From JAFLUQ01 sp964442035 (GTDB taxonomy: Bacteria > Bacillota > Clostridia > UMGS1883): 42,206 nt of DNA. Positions 24,325 through 31,882 of this stretch are shown here, piece after piece (the stretch's first letter is position 1; each line of letters starts with the position of its first letter). Under the pieces are notes generated by a model. That model was not told where the DNA came from and made no database searches. It saw only the letters and a program-made list of their open reading frames with translations. The stretch spans positions 1-42,206 of the forward strand of contig CAYTWZ010000004.1 in assembly GCA_964442035.1 (NCBI GenBank), in the 5' to 3' direction. A program made the translations under genes and the position numbers.

Positions 24325-25152
24325 TTAGGCAGCTCCCACGATTTCCTTCGCCAGAGGAAGCGTTTTGAACATTAAAACGACAGCGGAAGCGTAGAAGGCC
24401 AGATACGCACCCAGGAATTTGAATATATTACCGGTGGCGTCTATGGAGATCGTCTGGAACAGGGCGGAGAAAACTACGGCAATCAGGAAAATAATCGCGC
24501 CCTGGAGGCAAGAGGCGAAAAAACTTTTCAGCCATCGCCAGCCACTCCCCTGAACACCGGAGTACATAAAATCGCTCAGCGCCACTGGGGCGAAGGCCGC
24601 TTTGACATAGATCTCAATGACCCGGGAGTAACAGACCACTGAGACCATGAGTCTCATGAGCCAGGACAGGGCCCAGGGGATCAGCAGGTATACAAACATT
24701 ATGATGTCCCGGAAAACCGATACTTTCGCAAGACCGCCTACGGAATTTCCAAACTCCTCGATCATTTCAGCGGTGTCTACCGTCACCTCCGCAATATCCG
24801 TACTGGCGGCGGAGCTGATCTTCCCCAGAACGGCCATGCCGACGCCGAACAGGGTCTCAAGAATCTGAAAGCCGTTTTCCATGAGGACCTTAGCTCCGAT
24901 CAGCAGCGCGAGCTGCCGCCATAGCTGCTCCCAGGTGAATGTATCGCTGGACAATTTGTCCACCAGGGCCAAAAGAAAAAAGATAAACATCAGATAGACG
25001 CCAACGGGCATGATGATGTTGTAGACGACTCGGATCACCGACAGGACCATGGCGTATTTTCCACCGGAGGAAAACAGGTTGACGGACAGTGTTTCATAGA
25101 TGCTGGTAAAAATATCCGATCCGCAAATATCATTGATCATAGATTCCAGCAA
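24325..25152 (-). CDS. TrbL/VirB6-like polytopic membrane protein
   Basis: The start is TTG 25152, supported by AAGGAGG 7 bases before it. The 275-residue product has about six membrane helices (about 38-65, 85-112, 150-178, 185-200, 212-235, 245-265) and the amphipathic segment GWRWLKSFFASCLQGAIIFL typical of TrbL-like channel proteins. It should form the inner-membrane part of the mating channel. It is flanked by the Maff2 and coupling-protein genes, the standard order. Confidence 0.88.
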   Translation of the reverse strand: MLESMINDICGSDIFTSIYETLSVNLFSSGGKYAMVLSVIRVVYNIIMPVGVYLMFIFFLLALVDKLSSDTFTWEQLWRQLALLIGAKVLMENGFQILETLFGVGMAVLGKISSAASTDIAEVTVDTAEMIEEFGNSVGGLAKVSVFRDIIMFVYLLIPWALSWLMRLMVSVVCYSRVIEIYVKAAFAPVALSDFMYSGVQGSGWRWLKSFFASCLQGAIIFLIAVVFSALFQTISIDATGNIFKFLGAYLAFYASAVVLMFKTLPLAKEIVGAA

Positions 25153-25175
25153 GAGGATCCCTCCTTTCGATTAGA

Positions 25176-25205
25176 GGGGGCAGCCGTGTAATCGCGGCTG
25201 CCCCC
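25176..25205. repeat. Perfect GC hairpin between maff2 and trbL-like genes
   Basis: GGGGGCAGCCG (25176-25186) and CGGCTGCCCCC (25195-25205) pair perfectly around 8 bases. No T-run follows on the minus strand. It may stabilise the upstream, highly needed pilin-like message or act as a leaky terminator that lowers downstream expression. Confidence 0.7.
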
Positions 25206-25219
25206 GTACAATGTGTGGT

Positions 25220-25492
25220 TCAGCTGACGATCCCTGCCAGCGCCAACAGTGCCCGCAGACCGATGAGCGCACCACCGACAACAATAATACGGACAGCCTT
25301 GGCCTGGGCATCGGAGTTATCGTCCTTGTAGGCGAGGATCAGAGAAAAGACGCCGCCTACAGCCAGGACAATGCCGACGTACATTGCGATTTTGATGATA
25401 ATGCCCACAATGCCGCCAAGCAATTGGTCCAGATCCAGATTGGTGTTAATGGTCACGCCACCGGAGAGCATCACAGGATGAATGTTTTTCAT
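25220..25492 (-). CDS. Maff2-family (VirB2-like) membrane protein
   Basis: The start is ATG 25492, with GGAGG 5 bases before it. The 90-residue protein has a short N-terminal segment and two hydrophobic helices (LLGGIVGIIIKIAMYVGIVL with AVGGVFSLIL, and AVRIIVVGGALIGLRALLAL) joined by a polar loop (YKDDNSDAQAK). This is the Maff2 pattern, a small pilin-like or channel subunit that opens the transfer operon of such elements. It is the first gene of the mating-channel operon, after a terminator and the promoter-bearing inverted repeat at 25521-25673. Confidence 0.85.
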   Translation of the reverse strand: MKNIHPVMLSGGVTINTNLDLDQLLGGIVGIIIKIAMYVGIVLAVGGVFSLILAYKDDNSDAQAKAVRIIVVGGALIGLRALLALAGIVS

Positions 25493-25520
25493 AATTACCT
25501 CCAAATGTATCAAAATTTCT

Positions 25521-25673
25521 TATATACTATAAATGAGCAAATTCACAATATGCACAAAAAATCACTTGTTATGTTTTTAGAGGGAGGACAAATCTACTTA
25601 AATACACTTGGCGCGTCTCTGCAATGCGGACAAATTTGTGCGCTTTTCAGATTTGCTCATTTATAGTTATATA
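25521..25673. repeat. 153-bp inverted-repeat element carrying a likely operon promoter
   Basis: The ends match: ACTATAAATGAGCAAAT (25526-25542) and ATTTGCTCATTTATAGT (25651-25667) are perfect inverted copies, extended by TATAT/ATATA with one bulged base. GCACAAA and TTTGTGC repeats add pairing further in. On the minus strand TTGTGA, a 16-base spacer and TATATA lie in the maff2-proximal arm and probably start the mating operon. No gene lies inside. It could be a MITE-like insertion or a two-site operator. Confidence 0.65.
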
Positions 25674-25705
25674 GAAAACGCCGGTGTCCCATAGCGGCAC
25701 CGGCG
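25674..25705 (-). terminator. Terminator after the Toprim gene
   Basis: CGCCGGTG (25679-25686) pairs with CACCGGCG (25698-25705), followed on the minus strand by TTTTC. It separates the SSB/primase unit from the mating-channel operon. Confidence 0.75.
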
Positions 25706-25712
25706 GAAAGAA

Positions 25713-26678
25713 TTATTGATTTTGGGAAGCGGCGATCAGCGTATCGTTCCAGTCCTTGCCATACGGTGGGATCCGGTAGCTTACCCTGTATCCCAGCTTC
25801 TCAAGCTCTGCCTGGAACCGTCGCGCTGCCGCCTTCCCCGGAGCGTCCCCATCCAGCAGCAGCGTGATCTCCTCTATGTGAGGGTGGGTGTCCAGGTAGC
25901 GTTGGATGGGGAGAAAGCTCAGCCCCCCGAGTGCCAGATAATCTCCGTCGTCCAGAGGAGCCTCCCCCTGCCGGAGGCGCAGCGTCACGAAAGAGGCCGC
26001 GTCGATAGCCGCCTCGAATATGTACAGCCTGGTGGGGTGCTTCCCGGAGAGCAGCCATCCCCAATCTTTGCTGCTGCCTGACACTTCGCCCTTGTAGGTG
26101 GAATCAGCGGTAATGCCCCGCTGATAGGCACAGACGGGGACGCCTCTGGCGTCGTAGGAGACAAAACAGGCGTTGTGGATCTCCGTCCCATAAGTCGTTC
26201 GGTAGACGGATTCATAGACAAGGCCCTGGTCAAGCATTTCCTGGACCAGAGCGTAGGCCAATTTCCGGGTTTTGCACAGGTACGCAACCATTCGGCGCAT
26301 ATCCGAGGAGAAGGGCGGAAGCTTAAATGGGACGGCCGGAGCAGAGATGGGGGCGCTGGAGACTGGCTCAGCCGCCAGGCCGCTTCCGTCCGCAGGATGA
26401 TCTCCAGCCAGGATCAGAACGGCCTCCGGGAAGGAGCGGCCCTCACAGCGGATCAGGAATTCCAGAGTGTCATTGCCATGGAGACCCCGGGAATTCCACC
26501 ACCATGTTCCGTCCGGAGCGAATACCAAACTGTCATGATCCCGGAGACGGTAGTATTTCCCCTCCTGTACCAGGGCATATCCCTGCCGCCGGACATATTC
26601 CAGAGCGTTATTATTTTTCTTTGCCGCCGCATACTGCTCAGCGGTGTAATACAGTCGGTTGTTTCTGCTGATCGGCAT
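25713..26678 (-). CDS. DUF3991/Toprim primase-like protein
   Basis: The start is ATG 26678, with AAAGGAG 6 bases before it. The 321-residue product has a DUF3991-type N-terminus (YVRRQGYALVQEGKYYRLRD, then WWWNSRGLHGNDTLEFLI) and a Toprim domain with the conserved acidic motifs (LYIFEAAIDAASF and LLLDGDAPGKAAARRF), ending in the typical PPYGKDWNDTL. It is likely a primase or primase-like enzyme that starts second-strand synthesis after transfer or replication of the element. It follows the SSB gene; a terminator at 26702-26731 lies between them, so read-through may set its level. Confidence 0.85.
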   Translation of the reverse strand: MPISRNNRLYYTAEQYAAAKKNNNALEYVRRQGYALVQEGKYYRLRDHDSLVFAPDGTWWWNSRGLHGNDTLEFLIRCEGRSFPEAVLILAGDHPADGSGLAAEPVSSAPISAPAVPFKLPPFSSDMRRMVAYLCKTRKLAYALVQEMLDQGLVYESVYRTTYGTEIHNACFVSYDARGVPVCAYQRGITADSTYKGEVSGSSKDWGWLLSGKHPTRLYIFEAAIDAASFVTLRLRQGEAPLDDGDYLALGGLSFLPIQRYLDTHPHIEEITLLLDGDAPGKAAARRFQAELEKLGYRVSYRIPPYGKDWNDTLIAASQNQ

Positions 26679-26701
26679 GGTAAGCTCCTTTCTCAGTAAA
26701 T

Positions 26702-26731
26702 AAAAAGCCCTGCCCAGGTTCAGGCAAGGCT
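26702..26731 (-). terminator. Terminator after ssb
   Basis: AGCCCTGCC (26706-26714) and GGCAAGGCT (26723-26731) pair with one mismatch; on the minus strand TTTTTATTT follows. Confidence 0.8.
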
Positions 26732-26783
26732 CGCACGGGAGGCGCACGGGGGCGTAATTTTGTTCGCAGCGACATATTGTGAA

Positions 26784-27284
26784 TCAGAACGGGATTTGGC
26801 CATCGTCCCCTGTCGGCATATCGAAATCCTCGTTTTCCTCGTAGTCACTATAGTACTCATGGCCCTCATAGTCCGGAGCTGGAACCGGATAGGCTCCGTA
26901 AGGCTGGGACTGTGCGCTGTTGTCGGCCGCTGCCTCATAGGATGGTGCGGGGCTGGTTTCCCGCTTGCTGTCGCCAAAATAGACGCTTTCGGCGATCACC
27001 TCGGTGGTGCGGCGTTTGCTGCCGTCTTTGTCAGTCCAGCTCCGTACCTGAAGCCTCCCGGACACCACGGCCATACGGCCCTTGGTGAAATACTTGGAGA
27101 CGAATTCACCGGTATTGCGCCAGGCTACGCAGTTGACCCAATCCGTTTCCCGCTGGCCTCCGTTCTTTGGCATATAATCCCGGTCTACGGCCAGGGTAAA
27201 GCTGGTAACGACAACGCCGCTGCTGGTGCGCCTTAACTCCGGATCCCGGGCAAGGCGGCCCATGATGGTGATGTGGTTTAACAT
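26784..27284 (-). CDS. ssb: Single-stranded DNA-binding protein
   Basis: The 166-residue protein begins MLNHITIMGRLARDPELRRT, has the OB-fold strands (VVTSFTLAVDRDY, DWVNCVAWRNTGEFVSKYF, KGRMAVVSGRLQVRSW) and ends in the acidic tip DDGQIPF used to recruit partner proteins. It should coat the element's single-stranded DNA during transfer and replication. AGGAGG lies 8 bases before the ATG. No good promoter is visible just upstream, so it may be co-transcribed with the sortase genes and the tRNA-like element. Confidence 0.95.
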   Translation of the reverse strand: MLNHITIMGRLARDPELRRTSSGVVVTSFTLAVDRDYMPKNGGQRETDWVNCVAWRNTGEFVSKYFTKGRMAVVSGRLQVRSWTDKDGSKRRTTEVIAESVYFGDSKRETSPAPSYEAAADNSAQSQPYGAYPVPAPDYEGHEYYSDYEENEDFDMPTGDDGQIPF

Positions 27285-27323
27285 AATACAAGCCTCCTTT
27301 TAATTTTAATGGCTGCACGGACA

Positions 27324-27362
27324 GGACGCACACGTCCTTTTTGGCGGTATGTGGATACCGCC
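27324..27362. repeat. Two hairpins in the ssb leader
   Basis: GGACG/CGTCC (27324-27337, followed on the plus strand by TTTTT) and GGCGGTAT/ATACCGCC (27343-27362, GTGG loop) are perfect. They lie between the tRNA-like element and ssb and may act as processing or stability signals. Confidence 0.6.
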
Positions 27363-27393
27363 CAGCTTCTTTTCTCCGCGATCCGGGCAGCGG

Positions 27394-27484
27394 TGGTAAG
27401 GCAGGGAGGGGTCGAACCCCCGGTCTGCCGTGCTTGGGGAAACTTTTCCTCGGGCAGACAGCGCTCCCCATGCGCTTCTGCCTT
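27394..27484 (-). tRNA. tRNA-like element with encoded CCA and aberrant anticodon arm
   Basis: On the minus strand AAGGCAG (27484-27478) pairs perfectly with CTGCCTT (27404-27398), followed by A and CCA (27397-27394), a full 7-bp acceptor with discriminator and CCA. The D-arm is GCGC-ATGGGGA-GCGC (27475-27461) with A14, a GG and A21. The T-arm is GGGGG, TTCGACC, CCTCC (27421-27405), with the canonical TTC-A loop. The middle arm is abnormal: a 7-bp stem GTCTGCC/GGCAGAC (27459-27453, 27429-27423) with a 23-base loop instead of 5 bp and 7 bases, and almost no variable region. Position 8 is A rather than U. The 5' end overlaps the sortase stop codon, so it lies in the 3' end of that transcript. 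It may be an unusual tRNA, a tRNA mimic processed by RNase P, or a decayed tRNA. Confidence 0.55.
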
Positions 27485-28232
27485 ATATATTGGGCTGTAC
27501 TTCTGCCCGTTCGCAGATCACTAGATACCGGTATTTCACGCCATCCGCGCCATAGTCACAGGTAAGCAGCGTCAAAAGATCCTGCCCGGTTCGGATCAGG
27601 AGGGTATCAGTTTCACTGGAATAGATGATCTGCTTTTCCACGACCCGGTAGGTGAGGGTTTCCCAGGGATTTGTTACCATCACGTCATCCCCAGGCTGTA
27701 AGGTGGGGACTTGCTTAAAATAAAGCGCCCCACGCCAGCCCCGGTGTCCGGCAATGACGCAGTGGGTGTTTTCTCCCCCCAGAGGGAGGCTTGTCCCGGT
27801 CATGTGGGCAGCGCCCAGGGCCAGGTTCTCCGCGCTGGCCCCCAGGTACACCGGCATTTCCAGCTCCAGCTTGGGAATGGAAAGCACTGCGAAGATCTCT
27901 TCCTCCAATCCGTAGTCAGAGAGGCGGAAACTGGGCGTTTCGTATGCCTCCCGGCTTGAAAACTGGGCCTGATTCTGAAGGTACAGATCTTTGTTGTATG
28001 CTTCCATGTCCCGTTTCAGCCGGGCCAATGGACTGTCATTCTCGGTGGGGGATGTGCTGTCTGGCGTGGATGGCGCCGGCTCCTCCAGCCAGGCCAGAAA
28101 CGCTTGAGACTGTTTCTTCTGCTGCTTCTCCAGGATCAGTCCGTTTACGACAGGGTACAGGGCCAGCCCCAGGCCAGAGAGGAATACCAAAGCCATTACT
28201 GCGGCAACGATGTATTTTCCCTTACTGCGCAT
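27483..28232 (-). CDS. Class C-type sortase 2
   Basis: This 249-residue sortase has an N-terminal membrane helix (about 8-30), a linker with Pro/Thr, and the sortase barrel with catalytic H163 (CVIAGHRGWRG), C225 (LLTLLTCDYGADG) and R235 (KYRYLV). The motif after the Cys (DYG instead of TPYG) is unusual for class C, and it lacks a C-terminal membrane helix, so it may anchor the finished pilus rather than polymerise it. The start overlaps the end of the other sortase gene by 11 bases. Its stop codon overlaps the tRNA-like element. Confidence 0.87.
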   Translation of the reverse strand: MRSKGKYIVAAVMALVFLSGLGLALYPVVNGLILEKQQKKQSQAFLAWLEEPAPSTPDSTSPTENDSPLARLKRDMEAYNKDLYLQNQAQFSSREAYETPSFRLSDYGLEEEIFAVLSIPKLELEMPVYLGASAENLALGAAHMTGTSLPLGGENTHCVIAGHRGWRGALYFKQVPTLQPGDDVMVTNPWETLTYRVVEKQIIYSSETDTLLIRTGQDLLTLLTCDYGADGVKYRYLVICERAEVQPNI

Positions 28233-29106
28233 ACTTTCCGCCCCGCTTTCCCAGGTACTTTTTTACGCACCAGGCGCACAGGACGATTGCTGCCAGCGCG
28301 GCGCAGCAGCCCAAACCGATGAAGACGCCCCGGAGGTACTGGCGTTCCCAGGTGGAGGAAACGGTTTCCTGGGCGTTGACGCTCTCCTCAATTTTTTCTT
28401 CCTCGGAGTATGGGATCCGCGTCCCCCGGACCAGCAGCCGGTGGGTATTTACGCCGAAGGGGGTACAGGTCACGAGTGTACAGTAGTCCTCGCCCGGGGC
28501 AATGCCCAGCAGTGAGGTGTCGTAGGGTAGCACAGTGTTGATCGCGTCCACCTGGTACGCCATGGTTTCTCCCAGGACATCCAGGTAGAAGATATCTCCG
28601 ACCTCCATTTCCGGGAGATCCGAGAACATTTTTTGACTGGCCATGCCGGAGTGGCCGGAGAGAATGGTATGGGTACTCGCTCCTCCCACCGGGAGGGAGC
28701 TGCCCAGCAGGTGGCCCACCCCCAGTTCCAGAGTGGCATCCGATGTACCGTGATAGATGGGCAGGGTCACGCCGATTTTGGGGATCTCCACATAGCCCAT
28801 GATTCCGTCCCCGGCGATATTAAGTTGCTCCCCGTAGCTCTCCTCCGCGCTCCGCAGCGCATCCGGGGAAAAAGCGTCACCCAGATGGACATCGGACGCA
28901 ATGGCGGCGTTGTATTCCTCTGCTGCCTTTTTTGCGGCGATCCGGTCAGACGGATCCGCCCCCTCCACAGCCTCTTGGTACTGGGTGTAGATCTCGGATT
29001 GGTGGTGCTGGCTGTAGCTGCTGGCAATCAGGGGATATACGGTAAGACCCAGCGCCAGCAGGAACACCAGCGCCGCCGCACTGATGATAATGGTCTGTTT
29101 TTTCAT
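28222..29106 (-). CDS. Class C pilin-polymerising sortase 1
   Basis: The 294-residue protein has an N-terminal membrane helix, the sortase barrel with H152 (ILSGHSGM), C214 (TLVTCTPFGVNTHR) and R223, and a C-terminal membrane helix (about 262-283), the standard class C arrangement for pilus polymerisation. AGGAGG lies 5 bases before the ATG. It probably joins the backbone pilin encoded at 29714-31858 through its LPQTG motif. The opposite-strand BrnT/BrnA pair separates it from the pilin genes. Confidence 0.92.
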   Translation of the reverse strand: MKKQTIIISAAALVFLLALGLTVYPLIASSYSQHHQSEIYTQYQEAVEGADPSDRIAAKKAAEEYNAAIASDVHLGDAFSPDALRSAEESYGEQLNIAGDGIMGYVEIPKIGVTLPIYHGTSDATLELGVGHLLGSSLPVGGASTHTILSGHSGMASQKMFSDLPEMEVGDIFYLDVLGETMAYQVDAINTVLPYDTSLLGIAPGEDYCTLVTCTPFGVNTHRLLVRGTRIPYSEEEKIEESVNAQETVSSTWERQYLRGVFIGLGCCAALAAIVLCAWCVKKYLGKRGGKYAQ

Positions 29107-29123
29107 TTCGACCTCCTAATCAC

Positions 29124-29152
29124 TTGACAAATAATTATATAATAATTATAAT
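29124..29152 (+). promoter_or_regulatory. Perfect-consensus promoter of the brnTA pair
   Basis: TTGACA (29124-29129), 17-base spacer, TATAAT (29147-29152), in an AT-rich segment. The predicted transcription start (about 29159) coincides with an ATG (29159-29161), suggesting a leaderless message. Confidence 0.85.
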
Positions 29153-29178
29153 ATGATTATGGATGCAATAAGATTTGA

Positions 29179-29442
29179 ATGGATGAAAAGAAGAATCAAA
29201 TCAACCGGCGCAAGCATGGAATATCCTTTGAAGAAGCAAAAACGGTATTCTATGATGAAGCAGCTTTGATAATCGATGACCCCGAGCATTCAGAGGAGGA
29301 AGACAGATTCATTATTCTTGGCCTTAGCAGTAAGGCAAATTTGCTCGTTGTCTGTCATTGCTACCGTGCGTCAGAATCCGTGATCCGGATCATCTCAGCC
29401 AGGAAAGCCACCAAAACGGAATCCAGTTTCTATGAAAAGTGA
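29179..29442 (+). CDS. brnT: BrnT-family ribonuclease toxin, 5' end shifted
   Basis: The 87-residue frame reads MDEKKNQINRRKHGISFEEA and continues with the RelE-like BrnT core (VFYDEAALIIDDPEHSEEED, RFIILGLSSKANLLVVCHCY, IRIISARKATKTE). The family normally begins with a strand ending FEWDEKKN. The bases just upstream, from ATG 29159, encode MDAIRFEW in another frame, so one G is missing after 29182 and the first strand is cut off from the rest. Translation could restart at ATG 29179, but no ribosome site is visible there. Either this is a real frameshift that weakens the toxin or a sequence error. Confidence 0.8.
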   Translation: MDEKKNQINRRKHGISFEEAKTVFYDEAALIIDDPEHSEEEDRFIILGLSSKANLLVVCHCYRASESVIRIISARKATKTESSFYEK

Positions 29443-29452
29443 GGAAACCACT

Positions 29453-29662
29453 ATGCAATCTGAATACGATTTCTCAGAGGCCAGGAAAAATCCTAACGCG
29501 GCAGGACTGAAAAAGCAAATTACCATCAATATTGACAGCAGTACCATTGCCTTTTTCAAGAAGGAGTCGGATACTGTTGGGATCCCGTACCAGACCTTGA
29601 TCAACCTCTACCTCCGGGATTGCGCCGTAAATAACCGGAAGATCCATTTCACTTGGGAATAA
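29453..29662 (+). CDS. brnA: BrnA-family antitoxin
   Basis: The start is ATG 29453, with GTGAGG 8 bases before it; an in-frame ATG at 29432 lies inside the end of brnT. The 69-residue product has the BrnA pattern: a disordered N-terminus (SEARKNPNAAGLKK), then a ribbon-helix-helix (QITINIDSSTIAFFKKESD, IPYQTLINLYLRDCAV). It should bind BrnT and the shared promoter. Confidence 0.85.
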   Translation: MQSEYDFSEARKNPNAAGLKKQITINIDSSTIAFFKKESDTVGIPYQTLINLYLRDCAVNNRKIHFTWE

Positions 29663-29665
29663 GCA

Positions 29666-29692
29666 AGAGCGCCCCAGACGTTGGGGCGCTCT
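29666..29692. terminator. Terminator between brnA and the pilin gene
   Basis: A perfect 11-bp stem AGAGCGCCCCA (29666-29676) with TGGGGCGCTCT (29682-29692). The genes are convergent; T-rich sequence follows on the minus strand (TTGCTTATT). Confidence 0.75.
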
Positions 29693-29713
29693 CACTGTTA
29701 CGGGGACAGCCGA

Positions 29714-31858
29714 TTATGCTTCTTCCTTCTTGTTTTTGCGCAATACCACGATCAGGACGAATGCGGCAGCGGCCATTGAGGTAATGCCAATGGCTCCGTA
29801 CATCCAGGTGCCGTGATCGCCGGTCTGGGGCAGGTCAAAACCCGTGTTGTTGACGATGGTCAGCGGTGCTTCCGCATTGGCACTGCCATTGTCCTCACGC
29901 ATGGTGATTTCGTTGCCGTCCACTGTGGCAGAGGCGGTTAGATGGTTGTGCCGGAGCTGCTTCTGGGGGATGTTTGCAAGCGGCGCAGAACCGAAGGAGT
30001 AGTGGGGGTCGTTCTGGAGCACGCCCAGGGTGTCCTGGGAGTAAATATCGCAGGGGCGGGTATCGTCATCGGAGGCCGTAATGGTGATGTGGATGGGCTC
30101 CTTCAGGAGGGTGTAGCCGTTGGCCGTCTCCACCTCAGTGAGCCGGTAGGTATCGTCCTCCATGCCCTTGATGATGATTTTGCCCGGCTTGCCGCCGCTG
30201 GTCACGGGATAGAAAATGGTGGCATCCGCCTCCTGGGCAACGTGTCCGTTCACATAGTAGACACCCTCAGCATCGTTGCGGGCGGCGGTCACCCAGTAGC
30301 CGTCGGTCTCGTTGTAGAGTTTGAATTTGACATGCTGGAACATTCCCTGATTCTCAGCGGCAGCGGAATCGATGCCGGAAAAAACTTTGGTCAGATCCAG
30401 ACCAAACGAGTAGACATGGGCGTCATCGGTCAGAGTATCATAATACTCGGAACTGGTACGCTTCCAGGTAAGTACCACCTGGTTGCCATTGCCCTCCTGC
30501 CCCCAGACAGCGGAGGCGTCGGGATTCAGCTTGGCGGTGTAGGTCACCCGGGCGGTGTAATTGGAGTAGCCCGCATAGAGCTTGCCGTTGGCGTTTTCCG
30601 CATTGCCGTTGATCTCGTCCAGGCCAGCCTGGGTGATATCCACGGTCATGTGCCGGTCGTCGCTGGAATAAGTCACGGTGAACCGTCCGTCACCCTGGAG
30701 CCATGTGGCCACTTTGGCGGTGCAGTTCGCGTCAGTGAAAAACTCGATCTTGACGTCCTTTTGGGACTTGTTGTAGCTCAGTCCTTCGCCCAGGGTATCG
30801 TAAAAACTGTAGGTTTTGAGGGCCGTCGCCTGGGAGGTAATGGTGGGCAGAGTGGAAATGATCTGGTACTCCAGAGTGTCTCCGGCGGAAGCGGTGGCAT
30901 TGTGGCTGTATCCGTCGGTGATGCTGCCAGAACCATTATTGTTGCCGGTGTCGGCCTTTGTCTCCCGGACGGTCTTTTCCAGGGTAGGAATGCCGGTCTC
31001 GTTTTTTGGGTAAACCACCACATCGTAGTTCCACGCATGGCCGCCCTCCGGGGAATTGGAGTGCTCATTGCCGGAAACGGTGGTCATGGGCAGGGACACG
31101 AAGAAGGGGTTTACTGTGGAGGTGACCATTTCGGGGACTTTGGTCTCTACCAGCAGGTACAGACCGACAGGCAGGTTCCGGGCCATGGTTTTGCCGTTCT
31201 CGTCGGTGAGTTCCATGGCGGTGCCGCCGTTTGCCTGGATGTAGGTTTCCAGAGCGTTTTTGACGGTAGTGGAATTGGCGGTCAGGGCATTGGCCAGAGC
31301 GTCGTTCAGGACGCTGCTGGTGTAGTAGTAGTTCGCATGGTTCAGATCCTCGGCGGCGTCGGCGTTCTCGTAGCGCCGGGCACCGTCCGCAAGGCCGATG
31401 GCCTTCAGCAGGTCGGCATCCGCAGTTTTGTTGAAACCGTAGAGCACCTGCGTCAGGTTGTAGTCGGGATGCTGGTCATTCACGGACTCGGAGAAGGTTA
31501 CGATCTCACCGACCCGAAGATAAGTGAAGCCCACGCCCTTGATGGCATAGCCGTTGCTGTTCTGGCCGTTGCCCAGGGGATTGTCGGCAGATCCGTTGGC
31601 GTCGCCCTTACGGATGGCGTTGCCCAGGACGTCCTCCACATAGCTCTCCCGGTAGCCGGTAGAGGTAAAGGAACTGTTGTCCCACACGCCGTCCTTCATG
31701 GCGTTGGTAAAATCGTACTTGTAAATCGTCAATGTGCAAGCGGCGTCCATGTTGATGGTGGCGTCTTCCGCCTCCGCCGCAAAGGCGGGAATCGCGCAGC
31801 CCAGGCACATGAGCAGTGCCAGGCAAAGGGTGAGAGCTTTTTTGATTTTCGTTTTCAT
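29714..31858 (-). CDS. LPQTG major (backbone) pilin
   Basis: The 714-residue protein has a signal peptide (MKTKIKKALTLCLALLMCLG to AFAAE), isopeptide-type Ig-like domains, the pilin motif YPK (283-285, in VVVYPKNE) whose lysine joins subunits, an E-box YRLTEVETANGY (571-582) and the sorting signal LPQTG (676-680) with a membrane helix and basic tail. This is the SpaH/EbpB backbone arrangement. A GAAAGG ribosome site precedes the ATG, and the gene follows the tip gene by 24 bases. The nearby class C sortase should polymerise it. Confidence 0.93.
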   Translation of the reverse strand: MKTKIKKALTLCLALLMCLGCAIPAFAAEAEDATINMDAACTLTIYKYDFTNAMKDGVWDNSSFTSTGYRESYVEDVLGNAIRKGDANGSADNPLGNGQNSNGYAIKGVGFTYLRVGEIVTFSESVNDQHPDYNLTQVLYGFNKTADADLLKAIGLADGARRYENADAAEDLNHANYYYTSSVLNDALANALTANSTTVKNALETYIQANGGTAMELTDENGKTMARNLPVGLYLLVETKVPEMVTSTVNPFFVSLPMTTVSGNEHSNSPEGGHAWNYDVVVYPKNETGIPTLEKTVRETKADTGNNNGSGSITDGYSHNATASAGDTLEYQIISTLPTITSQATALKTYSFYDTLGEGLSYNKSQKDVKIEFFTDANCTAKVATWLQGDGRFTVTYSSDDRHMTVDITQAGLDEINGNAENANGKLYAGYSNYTARVTYTAKLNPDASAVWGQEGNGNQVVLTWKRTSSEYYDTLTDDAHVYSFGLDLTKVFSGIDSAAAENQGMFQHVKFKLYNETDGYWVTAARNDAEGVYYVNGHVAQEADATIFYPVTSGGKPGKIIIKGMEDDTYRLTEVETANGYTLLKEPIHITITASDDDTRPCDIYSQDTLGVLQNDPHYSFGSAPLANIPQKQLRHNHLTASATVDGNEITMREDNGSANAEAPLTIVNNTGFDLPQTGDHGTWMYGAIGITSMAAAAFVLIVVLRKNKKEEA

Positions 31859-31882
31859 TTGAATTTTCCTTTCGTAATTAAA

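Noticed and set aside
27391..27484. T-box leader for the ssb or sortase transcript
   Set aside because: The conserved T-box sequence and antiterminator are absent; the acceptor stem with CCA and T-loop fit a tRNA fold better.
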